Positions 38,482 to 47,631 of a stretch of 64,000 nucleotides of DNA are shown here, one piece after another. Positions within the stretch are counted from its first letter, which is position 1; each line of letters begins with the position of its first letter. This DNA is from Lelliottia wanjuensis (lineage in GTDB: Bacteria > Pseudomonadota > Gammaproteobacteria > Enterobacterales > Enterobacteriaceae). A program made the translations under genes and the position numbers. Where the stretch lies: the NCBI RefSeq assembly GCF_030238365.1, contig NZ_JASSOT010000063.1, positions 1 through 64,000 of the forward strand, read 5' to 3'. The notes under the pieces were generated by a model that saw only the letters and a program-made list of their open reading frames with translations, had not been told where the DNA came from and did not search any database.

Positions 38482-38871
38482 TTATACAACAGTATCAGGC
38501 ATGATTTTTCTCCACCATTCAGGTTTCATATCCTGAAATGAGTGAGAGTGTGGCGAAAACAGAGCACATTCATTGTGGTCAAAAATACCGCTGAGCAAAG
38601 CAATCACCGGATTGTCATCGATAGCGCCGATGGAGCTGCCACATCTGGCGCAAAATGCTCTGGATGAAGCCGCAGATGAGCGGTAGAGAGAAGGCGCGCC
38701 CCCTTCCCCCGTCCATTCAACATCTGACGAGTGGAATTCAAGCCATACTGCGGTCTGACAGCCAGAATGCTTCTGGCACATATCGCAGGAGCAGGAATGA
38801 GAGGAAGCCGGGTTAATCGCTGTGAATCGGATAAACCCACATAAACATCCACCTGACAATTTCATATCCAT
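38482..38871 (-). CDS. GFA / CENP-V family zinc protein
   Basis: A 129-residue protein with the cysteine pattern of the glutathione-dependent formaldehyde-activating family: GGCLCGFIRF, CSCDMCQKHSGC and FCARCGSSIG, which bind structural and catalytic zinc. Members act in or near S-hydroxymethylglutathione chemistry, but most are uncharacterised. No formaldehyde dehydrogenase gene is adjacent. It reads leftward, 100 bases upstream of the acetyltransferase. Confidence 0.82.
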   Translation of the reverse strand: MDMKLSGGCLCGFIRFTAINPASSHSCSCDMCQKHSGCQTAVWLEFHSSDVEWTGEGGAPSLYRSSAASSRAFCARCGSSIGAIDDNPVIALLSGIFDHNECALFSPHSHSFQDMKPEWWRKIMPDTVV

Positions 38872-39206
38872 ATCAGCCGATACCCTATCAACGCTCAGAG
38901 AATGTTAAAGATAGCATCGTCAGCTTATCGCTCATAGCGGACCCTATGACCTTGCTTTCTGTCCGCACTGTGCCAGAAGCAGTCATTTTCGCGCAAGCAC
39001 AAAACTCGAGTGCCCTGTGAAACGAATCTGTCGTCACTGCCATCGGGTACAGGCAGTAAGGGGACCGGGGTCTCAATTTGATGTTCGATCACGAATGCCG
39101 CAGATTGCTTCAAAATAATTACCGTATTTGTTATATTGTTGTTTATTGCTTATTCACCTCTGCGGTGCCAAAAAGAACAAGATTCACCGCAACCCAGGAC
39201 AGAAAA
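38872..39206. promoter_or_regulatory. oqxR promoter region
   Basis: 335 bases. The left part carries a dispersed tract (GCGGAC...GTCCGC with CTTCTGGCACAGTGC on the minus strand near 38975-38955) that also occurs elsewhere in enterobacteria. TTGTTATATTGTTG near 39129-39142 holds a possible -10 box for oqxR. Confidence 0.4.
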
Positions 39207-39686
39207 ATGCTAGATTACCGCTTCCCGACAGCTTTGCAGATGGTTCTCAGCGTAGCGATGGCGGAGCAATTGGGTGAACGTTCGACGAGTGCCATTCTGG
39301 CCTACGGCCTGGAAGCGAATCCGAGCTTCATCCGCAAATTGATGGTTCCGCTCACGCGTGACGGCATTATCGTCTCAACGCTTGGCCGTAACGGCTCCAT
39401 TCATCTTGGCCGCCCGCCGGAAGAGATCACCCTGCGTGACATCTACCTGTCGGTTATCGAAGATAAAAAGCTGTGGGCGTCGCGCCCTGATGTTCCTGCC
39501 CGCTGCGTGGTCAGCGCGAACGCCTGCTGGTACTTTAAATCGATTTCTGAAGAAGCTGAGCAGGCGTCGTTAGCGGTTTTAGCCCGCCATACCGTGGCAA
39601 GCGCGCTGGATGCGGTTAAAAACGCCGATACTAGCGGATGTGATCCGCTCCCCGAGCTTTTAGCCCAGTACCAAAAAACGTCTTAG
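39207..39686 (+). CDS. oqxR: Rrf2-family repressor OqxR
   Basis: A 159-residue Rrf2-type regulator. Winged helix-turn-helix at residues about 1-75 (LGERSTSAILAYGLEANPSFIRKLMVPLTRDGIIVSTLGRNGSIHLGRPPEEITLRDIY). Two cysteines (RCVVSANACWYF) occur, but not the three-cysteine cluster of iron-sulfur Rrf2 proteins. In Klebsiella OqxR represses oqxAB and rarA, and its loss raises efflux. Here it lies next to oqxB in convergent orientation, with repeat copy C between. The start MLDYRFP has AGGA 7 bases upstream. Upstream in-frame codons are not conserved. Confidence 0.88.
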   Translation: MLDYRFPTALQMVLSVAMAEQLGERSTSAILAYGLEANPSFIRKLMVPLTRDGIIVSTLGRNGSIHLGRPPEEITLRDIYLSVIEDKKLWASRPDVPARCVVSANACWYFKSISEEAEQASLAVLARHTVASALDAVKNADTSGCDPLPELLAQYQKTS

Positions 39687-39726
39687 CGCTTTCCCTGTTG
39701 CGAACAAAAATCGCCTTCACTGGGAA

Positions 39727-40063
39727 GTAATGCTGGTCAGTGAAGCATCTGAGGTTGTTCCGTTCACCTCATGTTCAGCAGAATATAATCGCTTCACAAC
39801 TTGTGAACGTGAAAAGGGGGCCACGCGGCCCCCTTTTCAATCCCCGCGCCCCGTCAAGAAATCGGTGCTTCGCACTGCGCTCACCTCCCGGCCCGCTGCC
39901 TGCGGTCGGCTCGACTCGACTTCCTGTCTCGTTTCGCCTCTGGCCGCCATCCCTGGCGTCCAGCCCTTGTCATCCGGCCTCCGGTTCGCCGATTTCAGCG
40001 GGGACCCACACCGGTGCCACATGCAGACAACTGTGAAGGTTGAGGGAGCGGGAGTCCGGCTGA
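39727..40063. repeat. Structured intergenic repeat, copy C (truncated)
   Basis: About 337 bases matching the left half of copy A from GTAATGCTGGTCAG to GGAGTCCGGCTGA, at very high identity. The GAAATCGG...CCGATTTC domain and the GGGGGCC hairpin are present. The right half is gone: homology stops 15 bases before the oqxB stop codon. So the outer 13-base arm has lost its partner. Confidence 0.8.
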
Positions 40064-40078
40064 TTATCTGTTACGTCC

Positions 40079-43000
40079 CTACGCAGGCAACTCTTCCCTT
40101 TCCACTTTGCCGCGCGTCACGAATTTACGCAGCGTCACGTAGAACACCGGTGTCAGGAACAGACCAAACAGCGTCACGCCCAGCATCCCGGAGAAGACGG
40201 TGATCCCGGTCACGCCGCGCACTTCCGCACCTGCACCGTGACCCAGGATCAGCGGTATCGTCCCGGCAATAAAAGCGATGGAGGTCATCACAATCGGGCG
40301 TAAACGCAGGCGGCAGGCCTCCAGCGCGGCTTCCATAATGCCCTTGCCCTGCATTTCCAGCTCGCGGGCAAACTCCACGATAAGAATCGCGTTTTTACAG
40401 GCAAGCCCCATCAGTACCACCAGCCCCACCTGTACGAACACGTTGTTATCGCCCCCGGTCAGCCAGACGCCAAACAGCGCGGACAGCATCGTCATCGGAA
40501 CGATCAGGATCACCGCCAACGGCAGCGTCCAGCTTTCATACAGCGCCGCCAGCACCAGGAACGCCAGCAGCACAGCGACCGGGAAGACGATCAGCGCCGT
40601 GTTACCCTGCGTGGCCTGCTGGAAGCTCAGGTCTGTCCATTCAATGTTCATCCCGTTTGGCAGGATCTGGTTCGACATGCCTTCGAGCTGCGTCATGGCC
40701 TGCGTGGACGAGAGCACGCGAGGGTCGGCATCGCCAATGAGATCCGCCGCAGGATAACCATTGTAGCGAATCACCGGATCCGGCCCGTAGGTGGTCGTGA
40801 TGTTCACCATACTGCCGATCGGCACCATTTCGCCCTGGTTATTCCGGGTGCGTAAATTAGCGATATCTTCCACGCTGTCACGGAACTGCCCATCGGCCTG
40901 CGCCATCACGCGCCAGGTACGCCCAAACTGGTTGAAGTCATTCACGTACGATGAGCCCAGATAGGTTTGCAGCGTCCCAAAAAGATCGGTCAGCAACACG
41001 CCCTGCGCTTTCGCCTTATCACGATCGACCCGCACATCCAGCTGCGGCACGTTAGCCTGGTAGGTCGAGATCGGGAAATGCATCCCCGGCGTTTGCATAA
41101 TCGCACCCGACATCGAGTTCACCGCGTTTTGCAGCGCGCCATACCCCAGACCCGCACGATCCTGAATGTACAGCGAATAGCCCGACCCCTGACCCAGCCC
41201 TAAAATCGGTGGCGGCAGGATGGAGAAACCGAAGCCCTCCTGAATTTGCGCGATTTTTGCGTTGATCTCAGCGTTAATTTCCGCCGCAGAGTGTTTACGC
41301 TGATCGAAGGGTTTCAGGCCAAAGAAGACCGTTCCGGTATTCGGCGTATTGGTAAACTGCAGCGCATTCAGCCCTGGAAACGCCACCGCATAGTCCACGC
41401 CTTCGGTATTCATCCCGATTTCGCTCATTTTGCGGATCACCGCATCGGTGCGCGCCAGCGACGAACCTTCCGGCATTTTGACGCCGCCAATCAGGTACAG
41501 CTTGTCCTGCGTCGGAATAAAGCCGCCGGGTACCGCTTTAAATATCACACCCGCCGCACAGAGCAGCAGCAAATAAACCGCAAATACCGCGCCGCGTCGT
41601 CCGAGCGTTTTGCCGACCAGCCCCTGATAGCCGTGCGAGCTGCGCTGGAAAAAGCGGTTAAACGGACGGAAAATCCAGCCGAACAGACGGTCGATAAGCC
41701 GGGTCGGAAAATCTTTCGCTGCGCCGTGTGGCTTTAACAGCAGAGCCGCCAATGCCGGAGAGAGCGTCAGCGAGTTGATGGCGGAAATCACCGTCGAAAT
41801 CGCGATCGTCACCGCAAACTGTTTGTAGAACTGCCCGGTGACGCCCGAAAGAAATGCCATCGGCACAAACACCGCGCACAGCACCAGCGCAATCGCAATA
41901 ATCGGCCCCGAAACCTCACGCATCGCCTGATGCGCCGCTGCAAGGGGAGTCAGGCCCTCTTCGATATTTCGCTCGACGTTTTCCACCACCACGATGGCGT
42001 CGTCCACCACGATACCGATAGCCAGTACCAGCCCGAACAGACTCAGGGTGTTAAGTGAAAAGCCCAGCAGGTAGAGAATGCTGAACGTCCCCACGACAGA
42101 GACCGGCACCGCGATCAACGGAATGATCGACGCGCGCCAGGTTTGCAGGAACAGAATCACCACCAGAACCACCAGCACCACCGCTTCCAGCAGCGTTTGT
42201 ACCACCGCACGAATGGAATCGCGTACAAATACGGTCGGATCGTAAGGTGCCGCCCACTTCATATCAGCCGGGAAACGCGTGGACAGTTCGTCCATTTTTG
42301 CGCGCACCGCGTTAGACAAATCAATGGCGTTTGCCCCCGGAGACTGGAAGATACCAATCCCGACCGCGTCTTTGTTGTTCAGCTGAGAACGTAGGGCGTA
42401 GCTGCCGGAGCCCATTTCGATACGCGCCACGTCGCGCAGGCGGACAACCGTACCGTCCTGCGTCGTTTTCAGGACAATGTTGCCAAACTCTTCTTCAGTA
42501 TGCAGACGCCCCTGGGCATTAATGGAGATCAGGAAATCGCTCTCTTTCGGCAGCGGTTCGGCACCCAGCTGCCCGGCGGAAACCTGCACGTTCTGCTCCT
42601 GCATCGCCGTGACCACATCCGAAGCGGTCAACCCGCGTGCCGCCACTTTGTTGGGGTCCAGCCAGATGCGCATGGCGTATTCGCCCGAGCCGAATATCTG
42701 AATCTGGCCGACGCCGGGCAGACGCGCCAGCTCGTCCTTCACTTTCAGCGTGGCGTAGTTACGCATATACAGGGAGTCGTATTTACCGTTGGGCGAAAAC
42801 AGATGCACCACCAACGTGAGCGTTGGCGACTGTTTCTGGGTCGTGATGCCTAAACGTCGCACGTCTTCCGGCAAACGCGCCTCGGCCTGTGCGACCCGGT
42901 TTTGCACCTGAACCTGCGCCTGATCGGGGTCAGTCCCCGGACGGAAAGTGACGGTGGTCACCAGTACGCCGTCCGAGCCCGCGACGGATTTCATGTACAT

Positions 43001-43231
43001 CATGTTTTCAACGCCGTTGATCGCTTCTTCCAGCGGCGTCGCCACGGTCTCGGCAATCACTTTCGGGTTGGCGCCCGGGTACTCCGCGCGGACCTGAACG
43101 CTTGGCGGCACAACGTCAGGATATTCGCTCACCGGCAACAGCGGGATGGCGATCAGACCTGTGACAAAAATCAGAATCGACAGTACGGCAGCAAAAATTG
43201 GCCTGTCGATGAAAAAACGGGAAAAGTCCAT
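40079..43231 (-). CDS. oqxB: RND multidrug efflux permease OqxB
   Basis: A 1050-residue inner-membrane proton-driven pump with twelve membrane helices and two large periplasmic loops. The sequence matches OqxB almost throughout (MDFSRFFIDRPIFAAVLSIL start; LPVSEYPDVVPPSVQVRAEYPGANPKVIAETV). The proton-relay aspartate pair is in GIVVDDAIVVVENVER. OqxAB exports quinolones, olaquindox, chloramphenicol, nitrofurantoin and others together with TolC. It lies 23 bases after oqxA. No insertion sequence of the plasmid-borne type flanks it, so this is the chromosomal version. Confidence 0.96.
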   Translation of the reverse strand: MDFSRFFIDRPIFAAVLSILIFVTGLIAIPLLPVSEYPDVVPPSVQVRAEYPGANPKVIAETVATPLEEAINGVENMMYMKSVAGSDGVLVTTVTFRPGTDPDQAQVQVQNRVAQAEARLPEDVRRLGITTQKQSPTLTLVVHLFSPNGKYDSLYMRNYATLKVKDELARLPGVGQIQIFGSGEYAMRIWLDPNKVAARGLTASDVVTAMQEQNVQVSAGQLGAEPLPKESDFLISINAQGRLHTEEEFGNIVLKTTQDGTVVRLRDVARIEMGSGSYALRSQLNNKDAVGIGIFQSPGANAIDLSNAVRAKMDELSTRFPADMKWAAPYDPTVFVRDSIRAVVQTLLEAVVLVVLVVILFLQTWRASIIPLIAVPVSVVGTFSILYLLGFSLNTLSLFGLVLAIGIVVDDAIVVVENVERNIEEGLTPLAAAHQAMREVSGPIIAIALVLCAVFVPMAFLSGVTGQFYKQFAVTIAISTVISAINSLTLSPALAALLLKPHGAAKDFPTRLIDRLFGWIFRPFNRFFQRSSHGYQGLVGKTLGRRGAVFAVYLLLLCAAGVIFKAVPGGFIPTQDKLYLIGGVKMPEGSSLARTDAVIRKMSEIGMNTEGVDYAVAFPGLNALQFTNTPNTGTVFFGLKPFDQRKHSAAEINAEINAKIAQIQEGFGFSILPPPILGLGQGSGYSLYIQDRAGLGYGALQNAVNSMSGAIMQTPGMHFPISTYQANVPQLDVRVDRDKAKAQGVLLTDLFGTLQTYLGSSYVNDFNQFGRTWRVMAQADGQFRDSVEDIANLRTRNNQGEMVPIGSMVNITTTYGPDPVIRYNGYPAADLIGDADPRVLSSTQAMTQLEGMSNQILPNGMNIEWTDLSFQQATQGNTALIVFPVAVLLAFLVLAALYESWTLPLAVILIVPMTMLSALFGVWLTGGDNNVFVQVGLVVLMGLACKNAILIVEFARELEMQGKGIMEAALEACRLRLRPIVMTSIAFIAGTIPLILGHGAGAEVRGVTGITVFSGMLGVTLFGLFLTPVFYVTLRKFVTRGKVEREELPA

Positions 43232-43254
43232 GGGTCGGATTCTCAGGTAAGGGA

Positions 43255-44430
43255 TCAGTTAAGGGCGGTGCTGGCGGTCATGGCAACGGTTTTCGCGTTA
43301 ACCGGCATCCCCGGCATGAACACTTTTTGTAAACCCTCGACGATGACTTTATCGCCAGGGTTCAGCCCCTGCTGCACAATGCGTAAACCGTCTGCCAGAC
43401 GCCCCTGCGTAATGTCGCGACGCTGTGCTTTTCCCTCTTTATCCACGATATACACGTATTTGCGATCCTGATCGGTCAGCACCGCTTTATCGTCAATCAG
43501 TGTGGCTTTAAATTCAGCACTGCCCGGCAGGCGCACACGGGCAAAGAGCCCAGGCGTAAACTGACGCTGCGCGTTATCCAGCAGCGCACGCATACGGATG
43601 GTGCCCGTACTCGGCGTTAACTGATTATCCAGAAAATCCACTTTGCCCTGATGGGGATAACCATCCTCGCCCGTCAGGCCAATTTCCACCGGAAGCGCCG
43701 TGTGATGACTGGACGCGCCCTGCCCGCTGCGGGCGAGGTTTTGATAGTGAAGGTAGGTTGACTCATCCACGTCAAAGTAGACGTAAACCGTTTTCTGCGA
43801 GACCAGTGTGGTGAGCACACTGGCGCTGTCACCCGCAGTGACCAGATTACCGCTGGTGATCAACGCCCGGCTGGCGCGCCCCTCAATAGGCGCGGTGACT
43901 TTGGTGAAATCCAGGTTGAGTTGTGCGGCATCCACCGTCGCCTGGGCAGCGCGAATGTCGGCCTGTGCCTGGGTGGCAGCCGAACGACGCTGCTCCCATT
44001 CTTCACGGGAGACCACGTTGGTATTGACCAGTTTATTGGTACGGTTAGCCTCGCTTTGCGCCAGGCTGGCCTGCGTTTTGGCTCTCGCCAGCGCCGCCTG
44101 CGCCTGTTCCAGCGCTGCACGATAGGTTCTGTCATCAATGGTGAACAGCACCTCGCCCTTCTTCACCTCCTGGCCGTCGGTGTAATTCACTTTATCAATG
44201 TAGCCGGAGACGCGCGGACGTAACTGAACACTTTCCACCGCCTCAATCCGGCCGTTAAAGCTATCCCACTGGCTAATGGATTTCACAACCACGTCAGCCG
44301 CGCTGACGGCAGGCGCAGGTGGCGCAGCATTTTGCGCGACACTGTTATCGCATCCGACGAGCAGCACGGCGAGCAACATGACCCCCAGCGCGCTCAGATG
44401 AAAGTTACCCCAGGTTTTTTGCAGGCTCAT
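43255..44430 (-). CDS. oqxA: RND efflux periplasmic adaptor OqxA
   Basis: A 391-residue membrane fusion protein anchored as a lipoprotein (lipobox LVGC, Cys27). Barrel-sandwich halves (VQLRPRVSGYIDKVNYTDGQEVKKGEVLFTIDDRTY and NLDFTKVTAPIEGRASRALITSGNLV) flank an alpha-hairpin (about 100-165). The beta-barrel and membrane-proximal domains follow. First gene of the oqxAB operon, divergent from rarA. Confidence 0.96.
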   Translation of the reverse strand: MSLQKTWGNFHLSALGVMLLAVLLVGCDNSVAQNAAPPAPAVSAADVVVKSISQWDSFNGRIEAVESVQLRPRVSGYIDKVNYTDGQEVKKGEVLFTIDDRTYRAALEQAQAALARAKTQASLAQSEANRTNKLVNTNVVSREEWEQRRSAATQAQADIRAAQATVDAAQLNLDFTKVTAPIEGRASRALITSGNLVTAGDSASVLTTLVSQKTVYVYFDVDESTYLHYQNLARSGQGASSHHTALPVEIGLTGEDGYPHQGKVDFLDNQLTPSTGTIRMRALLDNAQRQFTPGLFARVRLPGSAEFKATLIDDKAVLTDQDRKYVYIVDKEGKAQRRDITQGRLADGLRIVQQGLNPGDKVIVEGLQKVFMPGMPVNAKTVAMTASTALN

Positions 44431-44764
44431 TATTTTTATTCCGGTAATTTAGCCGCCAGACAAGACGCCGCGGGAGACGCCGCGCCACTTCCTTTGTCCG
44501 GGCTGGCTTAAGGCCATTTGTGCCGTTCATCGCCACAAAACTGTAACAATAATGAATACATTATTTGCGGCGATTGTAGGAAGGCGCTTAACTAAGTGCA
44601 AGAATAATTGTTGCACTTTATGTGCTATTTGATTCAAGGAGAAAAGACCCGTTTCGCGCAAGGATTTAAATGCAACAATAAAACTTGCAATTCATTTAAA
44701 AACGGGCCACCTTTAAATGCAACAGATAAAGATACTTTTAGACAAGCTGTGTGGGGGTAACCAG
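44431..44764. promoter_or_regulatory. oqxA / rarA divergent control region
   Basis: 334 bases with two noticeable palindromes. AAGTGCAA (44594-44601) and TTGCACTT (44611-44618) form an 8-bp inverted repeat with a 9-base spacer. TTTAAATG (44665-44672) and CATTTAAA (44693-44700) form a second, with ATGCAAC nearby. They are candidate sites for OqxR (Rrf2 dimers bind palindromes) or RarA. Which protein binds which is not shown by the sequence. Confidence 0.55.
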
Positions 44765-45118
44765 ATGAACACTGGCGCATTTATGCATGATTTACTCGAC
44801 TGGATCGACAACAACCTGGATAGCCGTCTGGACATTGAGTCCGTCGCCAGGCGATCCGGCTACTCAAAATGGCACCTCCAGCGCCTGTTCAAAGAACATA
44901 CGGGCTATCCCCTCGCCGGGTACATTCGCGCGCAAAAGCTGCAAAAATCGGTTGAGCGCTTAACCCGCAGCGATGAACCGATTTTAAACGTGGCGATCGC
45001 CCTGGGCTTTGACTCTCAGCAGTCCTTCAACCGCAGCTTTAAGCGTCAGTATGGTCAGGCGCCCGGCGCATGGCGGCGGAGTTTAGGCGGCCCGGAAACG
45101 CATCCGCTACGCCAGTAA
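44765..45118 (+). CDS. rarA: AraC-family activator RarA
   Basis: A 117-residue protein that is essentially only the two helix-turn-helix units of AraC/MarA type: ESVARRSGYSKWHLQRLFKEHTGYPLAGYIRAQKLQKSVERL and ILNVAIALGFDSQQSFNRSFKRQYGQAPGAWRR. No ligand domain, so control is by abundance, as with MarA, SoxS and RamA. In Klebsiella RarA activates oqxAB and acrAB. Start MNTGAFMHDLLDW chosen by homology; the frame is open 16 codons upstream. Confidence 0.92.
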   Translation: MNTGAFMHDLLDWIDNNLDSRLDIESVARRSGYSKWHLQRLFKEHTGYPLAGYIRAQKLQKSVERLTRSDEPILNVAIALGFDSQQSFNRSFKRQYGQAPGAWRRSLGGPETHPLRQ

Positions 45119-45143
45119 TCCCGGTCGTGCATCGCGCGTGGGA

Positions 45144-46022
45144 TCATTTCCCGCCATCGACGGAAATGCCCTTTCGTATACTGGCAATAAAGTTGTCGCG
45201 AATGACATCCTCCTTGCTTGCGTCCCAGGCGATGCCGACCTTCCAGCTGATTGACTCCCCCATCAACGGAATGATCACCAGTTCCGGCGGCGCGATATGC
45301 GTAACGCTGGTGGGAAGAATGGCAACACCGATCCCCGCAATCACCATCGCAACGATAGTCTGGATATCATCCGTCAGTTGAGTCGATGAGATGAAAAGAC
45401 CGTTATCGTGCAGAAAACGGTCGATCTGCCTATTCAAACCCTGCCCCCGCTCATCATGCAGGCGCAACAGGGGACGTTTCGTTAGCCACTCAGCCGCAGG
45501 CATTGTCGGCGATGTTGCGGGCGCAACCAGAACCAGCCGATCGGTAACTAACGGCAGGTATTCAAGCGCCACGGGGGGCGGAACCCTGACAAAACCGACC
45601 TGAAGCTCATCATTTTGTAAAAGCTCGTACTGCTGGAAGGAGGGAAGATCCGTCAATGACATCTCGACTCCCGGATAGTCTCGACGAAAGTCAGCGATAC
45701 ACCGGGGTGCCAGATAAAAGCTTGAGAGACCGAAGCCTACGCTTATATGCCCCTCGACCCCTTTTGACACCCGCTCAGCATGCTGCATAAATAACTGGGT
45801 TTGCCTCACCACTTTCTCGGCCTCTGGCAGCAAATGTCTCCCGCCAGCCGTCAGGGCTGCACCGTGACGTCCTCGTGAAAATAGCGCGATATTTACCTGG
45901 GATTCGAGGAGATTAATCTGTTTGGTCAAGGCTGGTTGCGAGATAAACAGCGCCCGCGCCGCATCGGCATAATTTCCTTTTTCAGCCAGTATCACAAAGG
46001 CCTTAAGCAACCGGATGTTCAA
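45144..46022 (-). CDS. LysR-family transcriptional regulator
   Basis: A regulator of about 292 residues. N-terminal winged helix-turn-helix (IRLLKAFVILAEKGNYADAARALFISQPALTKQINLLESQVNIALFSR) and a C-terminal periplasmic-binding-like effector domain (about 90-290). The start is put at the TTG at 46022 (MNIRLLKAF) since that is where LysR proteins usually begin; longer in-frame ATG starts would run into the control region. Divergent from a nitrilase gene, which it probably controls. Confidence 0.85.
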   Translation of the reverse strand: MNIRLLKAFVILAEKGNYADAARALFISQPALTKQINLLESQVNIALFSRGRHGAALTAGGRHLLPEAEKVVRQTQLFMQHAERVSKGVEGHISVGFGLSSFYLAPRCIADFRRDYPGVEMSLTDLPSFQQYELLQNDELQVGFVRVPPPVALEYLPLVTDRLVLVAPATSPTMPAAEWLTKRPLLRLHDERGQGLNRQIDRFLHDNGLFISSTQLTDDIQTIVAMVIAGIGVAILPTSVTHIAPPELVIIPLMGESISWKVGIAWDASKEDVIRDNFIASIRKGISVDGGK

Positions 46023-46122
46023 TTTTGCATTCCAGATAGTTATTAAAATCAGAAATGTTTTGATTATACAGTTATCGGAAAGCGTTATGTAATTCAGTCT
46101 CGATGACAACTGGAGACGCATC
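46023..46122. promoter_or_regulatory. LysR / nitrilase divergent promoter region
   Basis: A 100-base gap between divergent starts, the usual place for LysR binding and both promoters. AT-rich near 46040-46075; boxes not assigned. Confidence 0.45.
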
Positions 46123-47121
46123 ATGAACGAACATCCATCCCTCAAGGCGGCAACCGTACAGTTTCAGCATCAGGCGAATAACAAAAAATACAATCTGCTG
46201 ATCATGGAGAAATTTATTGAACAGGCGGCGCTTGAGCAGGTGAAAATTCTCACCTTCCCTGAAATGTGTATCACCGGCTACTGGCATGTCCCCAAACTCA
46301 ACGCTGCGGAGGTGTCCGCTCTGGCAGAGCCGATTGCTGAGAGCCCTTCCCTGTCGTTAATTCGCACTCTGGCGATGAAACATCACATGCTTATTGGTGC
46401 CGGTCTGATTGAAAGAGCCGACGATGGCCGCCTTTACAATGCGTATGTGGCCTGTATGCCGGACGGCTCCATGCATACGCATCGTAAGCTCCATGCTTTT
46501 GAACATCCGGCCATCAGCAGCGGGGACAGCTTTACCGTTTTTGATACGCCCTGGGGCGTGAAAGTCGGCATCCTGATTTGCTGGGACAATAATCTGGTCG
46601 AAAATGTGCGTGCTACGGCGTTGCTGGGTGCCGATATTCTTCTCGCACCGCATCAAACCGGGGGTACTGATTCCCGCAGTCCTCACGCGATGAAGCCTGT
46701 TCCGCTGTCGCTCTGGGAGGAGCGGGAAACGCGCAAGGAAGAAATTACGGCCGCCTTCAAAGGGCCAAGCGGACGGGAATGGCTCATGCGCTGGCTACCT
46801 GCCCGTGCACATGACAACGGCGTCTTTCTTCTCTTCAGCAACGGTGTCGGCGCCGATGATGACGAAGTGCGAACAGGTAATGCCATGATCCTCGATCCTT
46901 ATGGCAGGATTGTGAATGAGACCTGGGCGGCTGAAAATGTGATGGTGAGCGCTGAACTGGATTTAAGCCTGCTTGCAATGAGCACCGGACGCCGCTGGAT
47001 CCATGGTCGCCGTCCTGAGTTATACCAGATACTGACACAGCCGCAGGGCTATGAGCGTGATGCGATCAGTGCACGATTTTCGAATGAGCTCCCTTCTCGC
47101 CAGAATGTCAGCACTTTTTAG
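46123..47121 (+). CDS. Nitrilase-superfamily carbon-nitrogen hydrolase
   Basis: A 332-residue cytoplasmic hydrolase of the nitrilase fold. The Glu-Lys-Cys triad is clear: Glu47 (TFPEMCITGY), Lys122 (HRKLHAF) and Cys153 (GILICWDNN). Substrates in this superfamily include aliphatic amides, carbamoyl amines and nitriles; the subclass cannot be fixed. The insertion between Cys153 and the end (PHQTGGTDSRSPHAMKPVPLSLWEERETRKEEI) is long. Expression is likely under the divergent LysR protein. Confidence 0.85.
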   Translation: MNEHPSLKAATVQFQHQANNKKYNLLIMEKFIEQAALEQVKILTFPEMCITGYWHVPKLNAAEVSALAEPIAESPSLSLIRTLAMKHHMLIGAGLIERADDGRLYNAYVACMPDGSMHTHRKLHAFEHPAISSGDSFTVFDTPWGVKVGILICWDNNLVENVRATALLGADILLAPHQTGGTDSRSPHAMKPVPLSLWEERETRKEEITAAFKGPSGREWLMRWLPARAHDNGVFLLFSNGVGADDDEVRTGNAMILDPYGRIVNETWAAENVMVSAELDLSLLAMSTGRRWIHGRRPELYQILTQPQGYERDAISARFSNELPSRQNVSTF

Positions 47122-47148
47122 CTGCAACATAAACCCGGAACTGATATG

Positions 47149-47164
47149 CTGTATATAATTACAG
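47149..47164 (+). promoter_or_regulatory. LexA box of yebG
   Basis: CTGTATATAATTACAG, which matches the SOS consensus CTGT-N8-ACAG and its AT-rich centre, ends 15 bases before the yebG start. Confidence 0.92.
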
Positions 47165-47179
47165 TATGAGGTGCGCATA

Positions 47180-47491
47180 ATGGCTGTTGAAACAAAATTT
47201 GTTGTCGTAAGAAAAGGTGTAGAGAAAATGACTTTTGCCAGTAAAAAAGAAGCTGACGCTCACGACAAGCTGCTTGATATGGCAGACGCGTTCACCGACT
47301 GGCTATTGCAAAGCGAAATGGGTATGGATGAGACGCAGGCTGAAAATCTGGGTCTTTATCTCGCCGAGCAGAAAGAGACCGTGCAGCATATTCTGCGTAC
47401 CAGCAAGCTTCCCGATCCCGCCGTTGTTGCAGATAAAACAGAATCCGATGCAGCTGATGCTAAAAAAATCAGAGCAGTGAAAGCGGCCTGA
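47180..47491 (+). CDS. yebG: SOS-induced protein YebG
   Basis: A 103-residue small protein matching E. coli YebG (MAVETKFVVVRKGVEKMTFASKKEADAHDKLLDMAD). It is LexA-regulated in E. coli and has the box here. Function unknown. The C-terminal 25 residues are Asp/Ala/Lys-rich and variable. A strong terminator follows. Start chosen at MAVE; an in-frame codon 9 bases upstream lies in the operator spacing. Confidence 0.93.
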   Translation: MAVETKFVVVRKGVEKMTFASKKEADAHDKLLDMADAFTDWLLQSEMGMDETQAENLGLYLAEQKETVQHILRTSKLPDPAVVADKTESDAADAKKIRAVKAA

Positions 47492-47520
47492 TTGTCAGAA
47501 CACATCATCACCGAGCCTGT

Positions 47521-47554
47521 CGCCGTAAGCAGATAACTGCTTACGGCGTTTTTG
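47521..47554 (+). terminator. yebG terminator
   Basis: CGCCGTAAGCAG (47521-47532), ATAA loop, CTGCTTACGGCG (47537-47548), then TTTTTGTTG: a 12-bp perfect stem with T-tail. Confidence 0.92.
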
Positions 47555-47631
47555 TTGTCTGAAGGGAGCCGCAACGCTTCAGGACGGCAGTTTTAGACAT
47601 CGTCTCGTCGCACCCCTGGCAGAACCTTGCA

